Shown in pieces: positions 19,082 to 28,930 of a stretch of DNA of 64,000 nt; position 1 is the first letter of the stretch; each line of letters begins with the position of its first letter. Where the stretch lies: the NCBI RefSeq assembly GCF_015645385.1, contig NZ_JADOET010000007.1:1-64000 (forward strand). The letters are read 5' to 3'. The notes beneath the pieces were generated by a model that saw only the letters and a program-made list of their open reading frames with translations, searched no databases and had not been told where the DNA came from. The translations under genes and the position numbers were made by a program. The stretch comes from Winogradskyella marina. GTDB lineage: Bacteria; Bacteroidota; Bacteroidia; Flavobacteriales; Flavobacteriaceae.

Positions 19082-19788
19082 TGCTCTGGTTTTATAAACT
19101 CAGCTTCAAACAATTCTGAAAAATGTTTTAAAATTTTCTGCTTTACCTCAGCTTCATCAACGTTGTCGACGCCTAGTTCATTATTAAGCGTTGTTACTGC
19201 TTTACCTTTAATTCCACAAGGAATAATATGATCGAAATACCCTAAATCGGCATTGACATTTAAGGCAAAACCATGCATAGTTACCCAACGACTCGCTCGC
19301 ACTCCCATCGCACAAATTTTACGAGCAAAAGGTGTCCCAACACCTAGCCAAACCCCTGTTTCACCAGGACTACGTTCGGTTTTTAAGCCATATTCAGCCA
19401 AAGTAAGAATGATAACCTCTTCTAAAAATCGTAAGTATTTATGAACATCGGTGAAGAAATTATCTAAATCCAGAATCGGATAACCCACAATTTGCCCTGG
19501 ACCATGATAGGTAATATCTCCACCTCTATTTATTTTGTAGAAAGTCGCTTCTTTTTCTGCGAGCTGTTCCTCTGAAAGCAATAAGTTAGTTAAGTCCCCA
19601 CTTTTCCCCAAAGTATAGACATGCGGATGCTCGACAAATAGAAAATGGTTAGCGGTTTCTAAACCAGCATCCTCTCTCCTATTCTTAATTTTAGTATCTA
19701 AAATGGCTTTAAAGAGTGTTTCTTGGTAATCCCAAGTGTCCTTAAAATCCTTAATTCCTAAATCCTGAAGTTGTATCGTTTTATTCAA
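19078..19788 (-). CDS. lipB: lipoyl(octanoyl) transferase
   Basis: The 236-residue enzyme moves the octanoyl group from acyl-carrier protein to lipoyl domains. Motifs: RGGDITYHGPGQIVGYPI (substrate pocket), catalytic K157 in ARKICAMGVR, and catalytic C191 in IIPCGIKGKAVT, with GFALNVNADLGYFDHI between. It would serve the lipoyl domain of the E2 protein in this window and other 2-oxo acid dehydrogenases. It converges with the DUF1275 gene with a 4-bp overlap. The next gene upstream is a lipoprotein 12 bp away, so the two are probably co-transcribed. Confidence 0.95.
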   Translation of the reverse strand: MNKTIQLQDLGIKDFKDTWDYQETLFKAILDTKIKNRREDAGLETANHFLFVEHPHVYTLGKSGDLTNLLLSEEQLAEKEATFYKINRGGDITYHGPGQIVGYPILDLDNFFTDVHKYLRFLEEVIILTLAEYGLKTERSPGETGVWLGVGTPFARKICAMGVRASRWVTMHGFALNVNADLGYFDHIIPCGIKGKAVTTLNNELGVDNVDEAEVKQKILKHFSELFEAEFIKPEH

Positions 19789-19800
19789 AATAATTAGTTT

Positions 19801-20565
19801 TTAATCTTCTAAAACAACTTCTAAATTTAATATTTCTGGATCCTTAAGCATTGCTATAAATCCAACTGTATAAGTGACCGTTTTTCTATCTTCACTATAC
19901 ATTGCACCTTCTTTTGAAAAGGACTTTATAGGTTTAGGGAAATGGTAGTTAACTACATACTTAGACGACCCCAACATCAAAGCAGATTTATCTATACTAT
20001 CTAAAGATTTTTGGTGTTTTTCTACATCAATAATCTCAACATTTCTTTTAAAAACCTTACCATTATATGAGTAACTTACTAAAGTAGAGCCTTCATTCCC
20101 CATACTAGAAAAAGGACTTAATGGTAAATTATCACTCGCCGTTTCATCTCCTTTTAAACTATTAAAATTATTCATGGCTTTATACATATCGCGCAACTCA
20201 TTGGCATTATCAAAATCTGTTTCTATATCAAAAAACATCTTCTTTTCATGTGGATCCATAACCATATGAAGCGTATAATCCTCCATAGCTTTTACTTTCT
20301 CCTGTTCCTCTAATGATAACTTAGATATACTATCCTTGTACTTTACCAAAAAGTCTTTAAAAACAATTGTTGAATCTACAGCTTTGCCCATTTCGTCAGC
20401 AGCATTCTCCCCTAATTGTTCTAACACATCCATCATTTCTGATGCATCCATTGAGAATTTCACGGTACCACTACCATCCTCATTGACGTAAATGTTTTCA
20501 GAAAATTGACAACTTGTAAACGATATTAACACAGCACACATAAGTAGTGTAAGACACTTTTTCAT
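19801..20565 (-). CDS. lipoprotein of unknown function
   Basis: The 254-residue precursor has lipobox FTSC (C19). After the signal comes YVNEDGSGTVKFSMDASEMM, a start I associate with flavobacterial lipoproteins of unknown role, then charged helical segments (residues 50-130) and a C-terminal beta-rich half ending DPEILNLEVVLED. No enzyme motif is visible. It lies 12 bp upstream of lipB on the same strand, but a functional link is not evident. Confidence 0.55.
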   Translation of the reverse strand: MKKCLTLLMCAVLISFTSCQFSENIYVNEDGSGTVKFSMDASEMMDVLEQLGENAADEMGKAVDSTIVFKDFLVKYKDSISKLSLEEQEKVKAMEDYTLHMVMDPHEKKMFFDIETDFDNANELRDMYKAMNNFNSLKGDETASDNLPLSPFSSMGNEGSTLVSYSYNGKVFKRNVEIIDVEKHQKSLDSIDKSALMLGSSKYVVNYHFPKPIKSFSKEGAMYSEDRKTVTYTVGFIAMLKDPEILNLEVVLED

Positions 20566-20604
20566 AGTAATATTTTAGTATTTAAGGCTACAAAGGTAAG
20601 ACTT

Positions 20605-20763
20605 TTATCGCTCAGGATTATTCAATATAACCAAAGCTGCAATAACGCCAGGTACCCATCCGCAGAGCCATAATAAAAAGGTGATTAGAATTGAGCCACA
20701 GCCTTTATCTAAAACAGCTAAAGGTGGACAGATGATTGAAAGGATAACGCGCCAGATACTCAT
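20605..20763 (-). CDS. YqaE/Pmp3 family small membrane protein
   Basis: The 52-residue protein reads MSIWRVILSIICPPLAVLDK, then GCGSILITFLLWLCGWVPG and VIAALVILNNPER. The two membrane helices, the CPPLAV motif in the first and the LLWLCGWVPGVIAA pattern in the second identify the YqaE/Pmp3 (UPF0057) family of stress-associated proteolipids. It lies 39 bp upstream of the lipoprotein at 19801-20565. Confidence 0.9.
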   Translation of the reverse strand: MSIWRVILSIICPPLAVLDKGCGSILITFLLWLCGWVPGVIAALVILNNPER

Positions 20764-20954
20764 AATATGTTTATTGATTTGATGTATTTATAAGACGTAA
20801 ATAGCATTAAACTGTTACAAAATTCACTAATCATTTGTATTAATTGGCCTTTTTTTGATGTCGTTCTCATCACAAAACACCTTATAAACCATTCAAAATA
20901 ACGGCACTTTTACAGAAAATTTTATGCTTTAAAAATCAAACTAAAAAGGTGCAC

Positions 20955-20982
20955 TTTAATTTTTGTAAAAATTGTAATTTTG
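20955..20982 (+). promoter_or_regulatory. candidate lysS promoter
   Basis: TAATTTTG (20975-20982) fits the -7 box; a TTT at 20955-20957 sits 17 nt upstream. The leader to the lysS ATG would be about 40 nt. Confidence 0.35.
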
Positions 20983-21027
20983 CATCTGCTTATTTAAAAA
21001 CAAATAAGTCTTTAAAAATTAACAAGA

Positions 21028-22716
21028 ATGCAACTTTCAGAACAAGAATTGGTAAGACGCCAAAAGTTAGAAAAGCTTAGAGCTTTAGGGATCAACCCTT
21101 ATCCAGCGGAATTATTTCCGGTTAATCACACTTCCAAACAGATAAAATCTGACTACGAAGAAGGTAAACAGGTGACTATAGCTGGTCGTTTAATGGCAAT
21201 TAACATTCAAGGAAAAGCATCTTTTGCACAATTGCAAGATAGCCAAGGTCGTATTCAAGTGTATTTTAATCGCGATGAAATTTGTGCTGGTGAAGACAAA
21301 TCGAAGTATAATGATGTCTTTAAAAAATTACTAGATTTAGGTGATTTTGTTGGTATTGAAGGAACACTCTTCACAACACAAGTTGGAGAAAAAACCGTTA
21401 TGGTTAAAGATTTTAAATTATTGAGTAAAGCCTTAAAACCATTACCTTTTCCTAAGCAAAAAGACGGAAAAACTTATGATGCGTTTACAGATCCCGAACA
21501 ACGTTACAGACAACGTTATGCTGATTTGGCGGTAAATCCACACGTTAAAGAAGTGTTTGTAAAACGTACAAAATTGTTTAATGCCATGCGTCAGTTTTTT
21601 AATGAGGCTGGTTATTTTGAAGTTGAAACACCTGTATTACAACCGATTCCTGGTGGAGCTGCGGCACGACCGTTTATTACACACCACAACAGTTTAGACA
21701 TTCCATTATACATGCGAATTGCAAACGAGTTATACCTAAAACGTTTAATCGTGGGTGGTTTTGATGGTGTTTATGAATTCTCTAAAAACTTCAGAAATGA
21801 AGGAATGGACAGAACGCATAATCCAGAGTTTACAGCCATGGAAATCTATGTGTCGTACAAAGATTACAATTGGATGATGGATTTCTGTGAGCAATTGCTA
21901 GAGCATTGTGCAATGGCTGTAAACGGTACACCAGAAGCTACTTTTGGTGAACATAAAATCAATTTCAAAGCGCCTTATAAGCGTATAACCATGCGCGATT
22001 CTATTTTAGAATTCACAGGTTTTGATATTTACAATAAATCTGAAGATGAGATAAGAGCAGCTGCCAAAGACATGCATATTGAGGTTGATGAGACCATGGG
22101 TAAAGGCAAGTTGATTGATGAAATTTTTGGTGAAAAATGTGAAGGCAATTATATTCAACCAACATTTATTACCGATTATCCGAAGGAAATGAGTCCGCTG
22201 TGTAAAGAACATAGAGAAAACCCTGAGTTAACTGAGCGTTTTGAGTTGATGGTATGTGGTAAAGAAATTGCGAATGCGTATTCTGAATTAAATGACCCAA
22301 TAGACCAGCGCGAGCGTTTTGAGCACCAATTAAAGCTGGCACAAAAAGGGGATGATGAAGCGACAGAGTTTATCGATCACGATTTTTTACGTGCGCTAGA
22401 ATATGGCATGCCACCAACCTCTGGAATGGGCATTGGTATGGATCGTTTAATTATGTTCTTAACCAACAATCAGAGTATTCAAGAAGTTTTATTCTTTCCT
22501 CAAATGCGACCAGAGAAGAAAAAAGTAGATTTAAGTGATAACGAAAAGGCGATTTTAGAAGTTTTAAAAACTGAAAAACGCATGGACTTAACAGTACTTA
22601 AATCGCAAGCAGGTTTAAGCAATAAAGGTTGGGATAAAGGCCTTAAAGGCTTAGGTAAACACGGCTTAACTAAAGTTGAAAAGACCGATGATGGTCTATT
22701 TGTTGAGCTCGTATAA
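21028..22716 (+). CDS. lysS: lysine--tRNA ligase, class II
   Basis: The 562-residue enzyme charges tRNA-Lys. The N-terminal OB domain spans about 50-150 ([21 protein letters not shown]). The class II core has motif 2 around [18 protein letters not shown] and motif 3 [19 protein letters not shown]. Most LysS proteins end near residue 500. This one has about 60 extra residues ([18 protein letters not shown] to the end), an extension I associate with Flavobacteriia, which looks like a small winged-helix domain. A terminator follows. Confidence 0.96.
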   Translation: MQLSEQELVRRQKLEKLRALGINPYPAELFPVNHTSKQIKSDYEEGKQVTIAGRLMAINIQGKASFAQLQDSQGRIQVYFNRDEICAGEDKSKYNDVFKKLLDLGDFVGIEGTLFTTQVGEKTVMVKDFKLLSKALKPLPFPKQKDGKTYDAFTDPEQRYRQRYADLAVNPHVKEVFVKRTKLFNAMRQFFNEAGYFEVETPVLQPIPGGAAARPFITHHNSLDIPLYMRIANELYLKRLIVGGFDGVYEFSKNFRNEGMDRTHNPEFTAMEIYVSYKDYNWMMDFCEQLLEHCAMAVNGTPEATFGEHKINFKAPYKRITMRDSILEFTGFDIYNKSEDEIRAAAKDMHIEVDETMGKGKLIDEIFGEKCEGNYIQPTFITDYPKEMSPLCKEHRENPELTERFELMVCGKEIANAYSELNDPIDQRERFEHQLKLAQKGDDEATEFIDHDFLRALEYGMPPTSGMGIGMDRLIMFLTNNQSIQEVLFFPQMRPEKKKVDLSDNEKAILEVLKTEKRMDLTVLKSQAGLSNKGWDKGLKGLGKHGLTKVEKTDDGLFVELV

Positions 22717-22737
22717 TAGCTGCAAAACATCAATCAA

Positions 22738-22773
22738 AAAAAAAGGAACTATCGAGAGGTAGTTCCTTTTTTT
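22738..22773 (+). terminator. lysS terminator
   Basis: AAAAAGGAACTATC pairs with GGTAGTTCCTTTTT around a GAGA loop, followed by further T residues, 20 bp after the lysS stop codon. Confidence 0.85.
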
Positions 22774-22863
22774 ATAAGATGAAGATTTCATTCTTAAAAT
22801 GATAATAAAGCAAGGCTTTATATCTTTTTTGTAAATTAGCTTAAACAATTCAAATTAATATCA

Positions 22864-23862
22864 ATGGTTTATAGCATGAAAAATTTATTTAGTTTATTCC
22901 TAATTCTATTGCTCTTAAATTCTTGTGAGAGTAATGACGCGATAACTCCTGTTGATGTGGTTCCAGAAGTCGTTCCAGAATTTAAAACAAATCTTTCGGA
23001 ATTAAATTTATTTACAGGCGATTTAAAAGAATTAAACATCACCTCAAAAGGATTTGAGTACAACCTTAGCACCACCTTGTTTTCAGATTACGCACACAAA
23101 CAACGTATCATAGCATTACCAGAAGGTACAAGTATGGAGTATGATGGCGATGGATTACCTATTTTCCCAGACAATACGGTTATTGCGAAAACCTTCTATT
23201 ACAATAACGATGAGCGCGATTTATCCTTAGGAAGACACATTATTGAAACACGTATTTTAATGAAGCTTAATGGAACTTGGGAAACTGGAGATTATAAATG
23301 GAACGACACCCAAACCGAAGCGATTTTAGATTTAGGAGGCAGCTCACTACCTGTTACTTGGATCGACACCGAAGGTAATAGCAACACCACAACGTACAAA
23401 ATTCCATCAAATACAGATTGTTTTACATGCCATGGTAACAACGATGAAATTATTCCTATTGGACCGAAATTACGATCTATGAATTTTGAGATTAATGGAG
23501 TTAATCAATTAGATCAATTTATAGCTAACTCTCAATTAACAGGTGTAAGCCATAGTGGCAACGTAAGAAGCTTGCCAAATTGGGAAGATGACAACGAAAG
23601 TTTAGAAAACAGAGCGAGAGCTTATATAGATATTAACTGTGCGCATTGTCATATTCCTGGAGGCTCTTGTGAAGATGAGTCTACTTTAAATCTCGCTTTT
23701 GAAACACGATTAGAAAACAGCGATATTGTAGAGCAAAGTTTTAGTATTGATTATAGAATTTCATTTTATTTAGATGGTATAAGCATGCCATACATAGGAA
23801 CCTCAATGATGCATACAGAAGGAGTAGCACTCATTCAATCTTACTTAGAGACCCTAGAATAG
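22864..23862 (+). CDS. diheme c-type cytochrome-like lipoprotein (TIGR03806 type)
   Basis: The 332-residue precursor has lipobox LNSC (C21). Two c-heme sites are present: C186-x-x-C189-H190 in DCFTCHGN, and C259-x-x-C262-H263 in NCAHCH. The segment LFSDYAHKQRIIALPEGT followed by TVIAKTFYY is typical of the SO2930/HNE_0200 family (TIGR03806) of diheme proteins. The role is unknown; it may carry electrons in the periplasm. ATG 22864 gives MVYSMKNLF; the second ATG (22876) gives a cleaner signal peptide and may be the real start. Confidence 0.78.
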   Translation: MVYSMKNLFSLFLILLLLNSCESNDAITPVDVVPEVVPEFKTNLSELNLFTGDLKELNITSKGFEYNLSTTLFSDYAHKQRIIALPEGTSMEYDGDGLPIFPDNTVIAKTFYYNNDERDLSLGRHIIETRILMKLNGTWETGDYKWNDTQTEAILDLGGSSLPVTWIDTEGNSNTTTYKIPSNTDCFTCHGNNDEIIPIGPKLRSMNFEINGVNQLDQFIANSQLTGVSHSGNVRSLPNWEDDNESLENRARAYIDINCAHCHIPGGSCEDESTLNLAFETRLENSDIVEQSFSIDYRISFYLDGISMPYIGTSMMHTEGVALIQSYLETLE

Positions 23863-23951
23863 GGACGTTAAAGAAATACTAAAATCGGTTTTTGTATTAA
23901 CATATTCTTAATAGAATACGTATTTTCAACGAAATTTAAAACCTGACTATT

Positions 23952-26441
23952 TTGAAACATGTATCCTTCAAACTACTTTTTGTAGTTTCTGCCTTTCTTG
24001 CATTTTCTTGCTCTACAGCAAAAAAAGCCGGAAAATCAAGTAAAGATGCCACTGCCATGGCAAAACCTTCAGCTAAAAAACCTGGAAAAAACGATCCAAA
24101 ACCGTACAACAAAGTCATCACCAAAGATGCAAAAAGTGATAAAGGTCTATTTACAGTACACACTGTAGATGATAAATTCTTTTACGAAATACCAGATTCT
24201 CTTTTTAACAGAGAAATGTTAATGGTTACACGTATTGCTAAAACCGCATCAGGCCTTGGTTTTGGTGGTGGAAAAACCAACGAACAAGTATTGCGTTGGG
24301 AGAGAAAAGACAAGAAAGTAGTACTTAGAGTTGTATCTCACAATGTTGTTGCAGCAGATTCACTTCCTGTAAGTGAAGCCGTTGTAAACTCTAATTTTGA
24401 ACCTATTTTATTTACGTTTCCTATTGCAGCGCTTGGTAAAGACTCAACAAGTACAGTCATAGATGCTTCGCCATTATTTCAAAAAGACGTAAAGCCTTTA
24501 GGTATTCCACAACGTGGTAGATCGACTCATAAAATATCGCGTATTGAAAGTGATAAGTCATTCATTGAATCGATAAAAAGTTACCCAAGAAACATTGAAG
24601 CACGTCATGTAAAAACATATACTGCCGGAAATCCTCCTTCTAACTCAAGCACAGGAAGTATTTCTGTTGAGATGAATAATTCTATGATCCTACTACCAGA
24701 CGTTCCGATGAAACGTCGTTATTTTGATGAACGTGTAGGTTGGTTTACAAGTAACCAAATAGATTATGGATTAAAAGATCAAAAAAGTAAATCTGTAGTA
24801 TTCCTAGACCGCTGGAGATTAGAAGTTAAAGATGAAGATATTGAAAAATTCAAACGAGGTGAACTTGTAGTCCCTAAAAAGCAAATTGTTTATTACGTAG
24901 ATAGAGCGACTCCAGACCAGTGGAAAAAATACATTAAACAAGGTATTGAAGATTGGCAAGTAGCATTTGAGGCTGCAGGATTTAAAGAAGCAATCATTGC
25001 TAAAGATCCTCCAACGGTAGAAGAAGATCCAGAATGGAGTCCTGAAGATGCACGTTACTCAGTAGTACGTTACTTAGCGTCTCCTATTCCAAACGCAAAC
25101 GGACCTCACGTTAGTGATCCAAGAACTGGTGAAATTTTAGAAAGCGACATTAACTGGTATCACAACGTAATGTCTTTACTACGTGGATGGTTCTTTGTAC
25201 AAACGGCTGCCATTAATCCAGAAGCACAAAGCCCACAATTTAAAGATGAAGTTATGGGGCGTTTAATTCGTTTTGTATCGTCTCATGAAGTTGGTCACAC
25301 CTTAGGTTTACCACATAACATGGGATCTAGTGTTGCTTACCCTGTAGAGAAGTTGCGTGATGCAGAATTTACAAAAGAATTTGGAACAGCACCATCTATT
25401 ATGGATTATGCGCGTTTTAACTACATTGCACAACCAGGTGATGAAGGTGTAGCTCTAATGCCAGATATCGGAATTTATGATAAATATGCTATTTCTTGGG
25501 GTTACAGACCTATTTTAGATAAAACTGCTGAAGAAGAGAAGCCAATTCTTAACGAATGGATAATGAAGCATGCTGGCGATCCTCTGTATCGTTTTGGTCA
25601 TCAACAATCTGGAGATGTCGTTGATCCAAGTTCTCAAACTGAAGACTTAGGAGATAATGCGATGCTAGCAAGTGAATACGGAATTAAAAACCTTAAACGT
25701 ATTGTGCCAAACTTAATTGAGTGGACTACTGAAGCTGGTGAAGATTATGAAGATTTAGATGAAATGTATGGTCATGTAGTATCTCAATTTAATCGTTATA
25801 TGGGACACGTTTCTAATAATATTGGAGGTGTATATGAAAATTATAAAACGGCTGACCAAGAAGGAGCTGTTTATACGGCTGTACCAAAAGACCACCAGAA
25901 AGAAGCTATGGCTTTTATTCAAGAGCACTTATTTGAAACACCGGAATGGTTAATTGACAAAGACATATTTGACCGAATTGAGTTTACAGGTTCTGTAGAA
26001 CGTGTTAGAGCAATGCAATCTAGAACACTTAACAACATAATGAGTTTAGGTAAAATGCAACGTCTTATCGAAGCTAGCACGTATGATAACAATGCGTATG
26101 CCTTACCAGATATGATGAGTGATTTACGCGCAGGAGTTTGGAGTGAACTACGTACAAGAAAAGCAATAGACACATACAGACGTAATTTACAACGAGCACA
26201 CATTGATAGATTAGAGTATCTAATGACGGCAGAAAACCAAACGCCAGGCAGACGATCTAGTTCTTCTTATGTTAAATTTACACCTGTAAATACTAGCCAA
26301 TCTGATATTAGAGCGGTTGTTAGAGCTGAATTAACAGCCTTACGCAGTCAGTTACGTTCTTCACGTGGTAGAGATGCTATGAGTAGAATTCATATTGCTG
26401 ATGCTATTGAGCGTATTAACCTTATTTTAGATCCTAAGTAA
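23952..26441 (+). CDS. zinc-dependent metalloprotease, exported lipoprotein (DUF5117/DUF4953 type)
   Basis: The 829-residue precursor has a lipobox AFSC (C20). The zinc site HEVGHTLGLPH has H445, E446, H449 and H455, a metzincin-like pattern, followed by SIMDYARFNY, a plausible Met-turn. The flanking regions fit the Bacteroidetes metalloproteases that combine DUF5118, DUF5117 and DUF4953. The substrate is unknown. The start is TTG: it gives a proper signal peptide (KHVSFKLLFVVSAFLAFSC) and no ATG lies in frame upstream. A terminator follows at 26462. Confidence 0.88.
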   Translation: MKHVSFKLLFVVSAFLAFSCSTAKKAGKSSKDATAMAKPSAKKPGKNDPKPYNKVITKDAKSDKGLFTVHTVDDKFFYEIPDSLFNREMLMVTRIAKTASGLGFGGGKTNEQVLRWERKDKKVVLRVVSHNVVAADSLPVSEAVVNSNFEPILFTFPIAALGKDSTSTVIDASPLFQKDVKPLGIPQRGRSTHKISRIESDKSFIESIKSYPRNIEARHVKTYTAGNPPSNSSTGSISVEMNNSMILLPDVPMKRRYFDERVGWFTSNQIDYGLKDQKSKSVVFLDRWRLEVKDEDIEKFKRGELVVPKKQIVYYVDRATPDQWKKYIKQGIEDWQVAFEAAGFKEAIIAKDPPTVEEDPEWSPEDARYSVVRYLASPIPNANGPHVSDPRTGEILESDINWYHNVMSLLRGWFFVQTAAINPEAQSPQFKDEVMGRLIRFVSSHEVGHTLGLPHNMGSSVAYPVEKLRDAEFTKEFGTAPSIMDYARFNYIAQPGDEGVALMPDIGIYDKYAISWGYRPILDKTAEEEKPILNEWIMKHAGDPLYRFGHQQSGDVVDPSSQTEDLGDNAMLASEYGIKNLKRIVPNLIEWTTEAGEDYEDLDEMYGHVVSQFNRYMGHVSNNIGGVYENYKTADQEGAVYTAVPKDHQKEAMAFIQEHLFETPEWLIDKDIFDRIEFTGSVERVRAMQSRTLNNIMSLGKMQRLIEASTYDNNAYALPDMMSDLRAGVWSELRTRKAIDTYRRNLQRAHIDRLEYLMTAENQTPGRRSSSSYVKFTPVNTSQSDIRAVVRAELTALRSQLRSSRGRDAMSRIHIADAIERINLILDPK

Positions 26442-26461
26442 TCTAAACAGAAACACAGTTT

Positions 26462-26497
26462 AAAAAAGGCTTCAATTTATATTGAGGCCTTTTTTTA
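26462..26497 (+). terminator. terminator of the metalloprotease gene
   Basis: An AAGGC-TTCAAT / ATTGA-GGCCTT stem with flanking A and T runs, 20 bp after the stop codon. Confidence 0.75.
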
Positions 26498-26656
26498 TTA
26501 CCCTCTGTATACGAATAAAAGTTAACACCATAACAAACAACACTTAAGTCAATAGACATAGGCATTAAATGTTAAAGCATCTGTTAAAAACTATTCTAAG
26601 ATTAAACCTTACTAAGAATCATTGGTCTAAACAGTATAACATAAAACATAAAAGAC

Positions 26657-27130
26657 ATGAAAAAAGTATTAGTAATCGCCTTAGCTCTATTTACAATAAA
26701 TGGTATGGCTCAGAAAAAAAAACAAACAAAAGACAAAAAAGACAGATCTGAATTAAGAGCACAAATGACTCCTAATGACATTGCAGATTTAAAATCTAAA
26801 AATTTAACTTTAAAATTAGATTTAACAGACGGACAACAACAGAAGGTACACAAACTTATTTTAGATAACGCTACTGACAGGCAACACTTAAGAGACAAAA
26901 ACAAACCTAAAGAAGGTGAAAAGCGTGAAAAACCATCACAACAAGAAATGGTTAAAAGACAAAATGAAAGATTAGATGCACAAATAGAAATGAAGCGTGA
27001 AATGAAATCTATTTTAACCGAAGAACAATATGCCAAGTTTGAAAAAATGACACCTAGAAAAAACAAAAAAAGAGGTGTGCGCGCTCACAAAAGAGACAGA
27101 AATCATGATAAGCAACGCGCTAAGAAATAA
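26657..27130 (+). CDS. small basic periplasmic protein, Spy/CpxP-like
   Basis: The 157-residue precursor has a signal peptide ending GMAQ (about 19). The mature part is very Lys/Arg-rich and helical. It contains two LTxxQ-like motifs (LTDGQQQKVHKLI near 58 and LTEEQYAKFEKM near 123), the hallmark of Spy/CpxP-type periplasmic chaperones and stress sensors. The tail (RKNKKRGVRAHKRDRNHDK) is strongly basic. The next gene encodes a shorter protein of similar plan, so the two may be related. It is flanked by terminators on both sides. Confidence 0.6.
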   Translation: MKKVLVIALALFTINGMAQKKKQTKDKKDRSELRAQMTPNDIADLKSKNLTLKLDLTDGQQQKVHKLILDNATDRQHLRDKNKPKEGEKREKPSQQEMVKRQNERLDAQIEMKREMKSILTEEQYAKFEKMTPRKNKKRGVRAHKRDRNHDKQRAKK

Positions 27131-27153
27131 AAACTCAGACGTATTTCAAGAAT

Positions 27154-27181
27154 AAAAAGTATCGCTTAAGCGATACTTTTT
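27154..27181 (+). terminator. terminator of the Spy-like gene
   Basis: A perfect 12-bp stem AAAAAGTATCGC with GCGATACTTTTT around a TTAA loop, 23 bp after the stop codon. Confidence 0.9.
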
Positions 27182-27238
27182 CATTTTATTGAATAAAATT
27201 GTTACTTTAGTGTCCAATTATTAAATAATCCATCCATA

Positions 27239-27589
27239 ATGAAAAAAATAATTACACTTTGTTTATTTGTATTTGCACTATTTCTTGGCACTCAAAACGC
27301 TGTAGCTCAAAACAGTAAATTAGAAACCGCACAAAAGGTTAATACTGAAGCTGCTGAAAAAACTGAAGCTTTAAGACAGTTTGTTAAGTTTGATAACACT
27401 CAAAGAGATCAAATTTATGAAGCACAACAAGAATTTATTCGCTCCAGTTACGCAATTAAAAGCCAAAAGGAAACGGCCGACTATAAAAAAGAAAAGACTA
27501 AAGCGATAAGCGCGCATTTAGAAACTAGAATGAAAACTATTTTAAGTGCAGAACAATTTGAACGCTACAAACAGTTTTCAAGAAGTTAA
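27239..27589 (+). CDS. small exported helical protein, Spy/CpxP-like
   Basis: The 116-residue precursor has a signal peptide ending NAVAQ (24). The mature protein is helical with FDNTQRDQIYEAQQEF and LETRMKTILSAEQFERYKQF; the latter is the C-terminal LSxEQ element seen in Spy-like proteins. It resembles the preceding gene in layout but is acidic/neutral rather than basic. It has its own short upstream region (TTACTTTAG near 27203 is a weak -7 box) and a terminator shared with convergent hemL. Confidence 0.6.
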   Translation: MKKIITLCLFVFALFLGTQNAVAQNSKLETAQKVNTEAAEKTEALRQFVKFDNTQRDQIYEAQQEFIRSSYAIKSQKETADYKKEKTKAISAHLETRMKTILSAEQFERYKQFSRS

Positions 27590-27606
27590 ATACACTATAT
27601 TTTTAT

Positions 27607-27637
27607 AAAAAAAGTCTCGCAATTTGCGAGACTTTTT
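27607..27637. terminator. bidirectional terminator between the Spy-like gene and hemL
   Basis: GTCTCGCA and TGCGAGAC flank ATT, with A run on the left and T run on the right, between two convergent genes. It can serve both. Confidence 0.88.
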
Positions 27638-27640
27638 TAT

Positions 27641-28927
27641 TTACAAATCTTTTGCTATATCTTCTACTGCTGCTATTGTTTCGTTTAAATCTTCATAGCT
27701 TAAAGCGTCTGTTATAAACCAAGTTTCAAAAGCACTTGGAGCAATATATATACCTTTGTTTAACATGCCATGAAAAAACCTTTTAAACGTATCATTGTTT
27801 CCTTTAGCGGCTGAATCAAAATCAACAACAGCGTCTTCTGAAAAATGAACAGAAATCATAGAACCTATTCTATTGATCGTATGTGTTACATTGTTTTTAT
27901 TAAGCGCATCAGCAATGCCATTGTGAAGATATTTTGTTTTCTCCTCTAGCCTATTCATTAAGCCCTTATCTGAATTAATTGTCTTTAACATCGCTAATCC
28001 TGCAGCCATCGCTAACGGATTTCCACTTAAAGTTCCAGCTTGATAAACAGGACCCATCGGAGCCAAATGATTCATAATCTCATCTCTGGCTGCAAACGCA
28101 CCAACTGGAAGACCTCCACCAACAACTTTTCCAAAACACACAATATCAGCATTAACTTGCTTAAGTTCTTGTGCGCCTCCATTTGCGAGTCTAAAACCCG
28201 TCATAACCTCATCGAATATTAACAAGATATTATGCGCATCACAAATCGCTCTTAAGCCTTCAAGAAAACCATCAATAGGAGGAATACACCCCATATTTCC
28301 AGCAATAGGTTCTAGTATAATAGCGGCAATTTCCCCTTTATTAGAATCTACTAAATCGTTTACATTTTCAAGATCATTATAAGTCGCTAAAAGTGTATCT
28401 TTTGCTGTGCCTTGTGTTACACCTGGACTATTTGGAGTTCCAAAAGTTACAGCTCCACTTCCTGCTGCAATTAAAAAGGAATCACTATGACCATGGTAAC
28501 ACCCAGCAAATTTTATGATTTTATCCTTTTTTGTATACCCTCTTGCCAATCTAATTGCACTCATACAGGCTTCTGTTCCCGAATTCACAAAACGAATTTT
28601 ATCAATATTTGGAACCATAGAAACTGCTAATTCTGCAATCTCAGTTTCAATCGCCGTTGGCATTCCAAAAGACGTGCCTTGTTTTGTTTTTTCAACAACA
28701 GCATCAACCACTGGAGGAAATGCATGACCCAATAACATAGGTCCCCAAGAATTTATATAATCTATAAAACGGTTTCCGTCTTCATCATACACATAAGCAC
28801 CTTTTGCAGATTTAGCAAAAATAGGAGTTCCACCAACAGCACTAAACGCCCTAACTGGAGAATTTACACCGCCAGGAATTACCTTTTGAGCCTCTTTAAA
28901 TAAAGCACTACTTCTTTGATATAACAT
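27641..28927 (-). CDS. hemL: glutamate-1-semialdehyde 2,1-aminomutase
   Basis: The 428-residue PLP enzyme makes 5-aminolevulinate from glutamate-1-semialdehyde in the C5 route to heme. Motifs: [12 protein letters not shown] near the start, [19 protein letters not shown]239 in [12 protein letters not shown], and the PLP lysine K267 in [15 protein letters not shown]. Length is normal for the family. A glucosaminidase gene lies just upstream (3 bp), and the spacing suggests co-transcription. Confidence 0.96.
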   Translation of the reverse strand: MLYQRSSALFKEAQKVIPGGVNSPVRAFSAVGGTPIFAKSAKGAYVYDEDGNRFIDYINSWGPMLLGHAFPPVVDAVVEKTKQGTSFGMPTAIETEIAELAVSMVPNIDKIRFVNSGTEACMSAIRLARGYTKKDKIIKFAGCYHGHSDSFLIAAGSGAVTFGTPNSPGVTQGTAKDTLLATYNDLENVNDLVDSNKGEIAAIILEPIAGNMGCIPPIDGFLEGLRAICDAHNILLIFDEVMTGFRLANGGAQELKQVNADIVCFGKVVGGGLPVGAFAARDEIMNHLAPMGPVYQAGTLSGNPLAMAAGLAMLKTINSDKGLMNRLEEKTKYLHNGIADALNKNNVTHTINRIGSMISVHFSEDAVVDFDSAAKGNNDTFKRFFHGMLNKGIYIAPSAFETWFITDALSYEDLNETIAAVEDIAKDL

Positions 28928-28930
28928 AAA

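Noticed and set aside
26569..26751. 60-codon plus-strand open frame overlapping the Spy-like gene
   Set aside because: It overlaps a real signal-peptide-bearing gene out of frame, and its upstream part has no promoter or conserved sequence.
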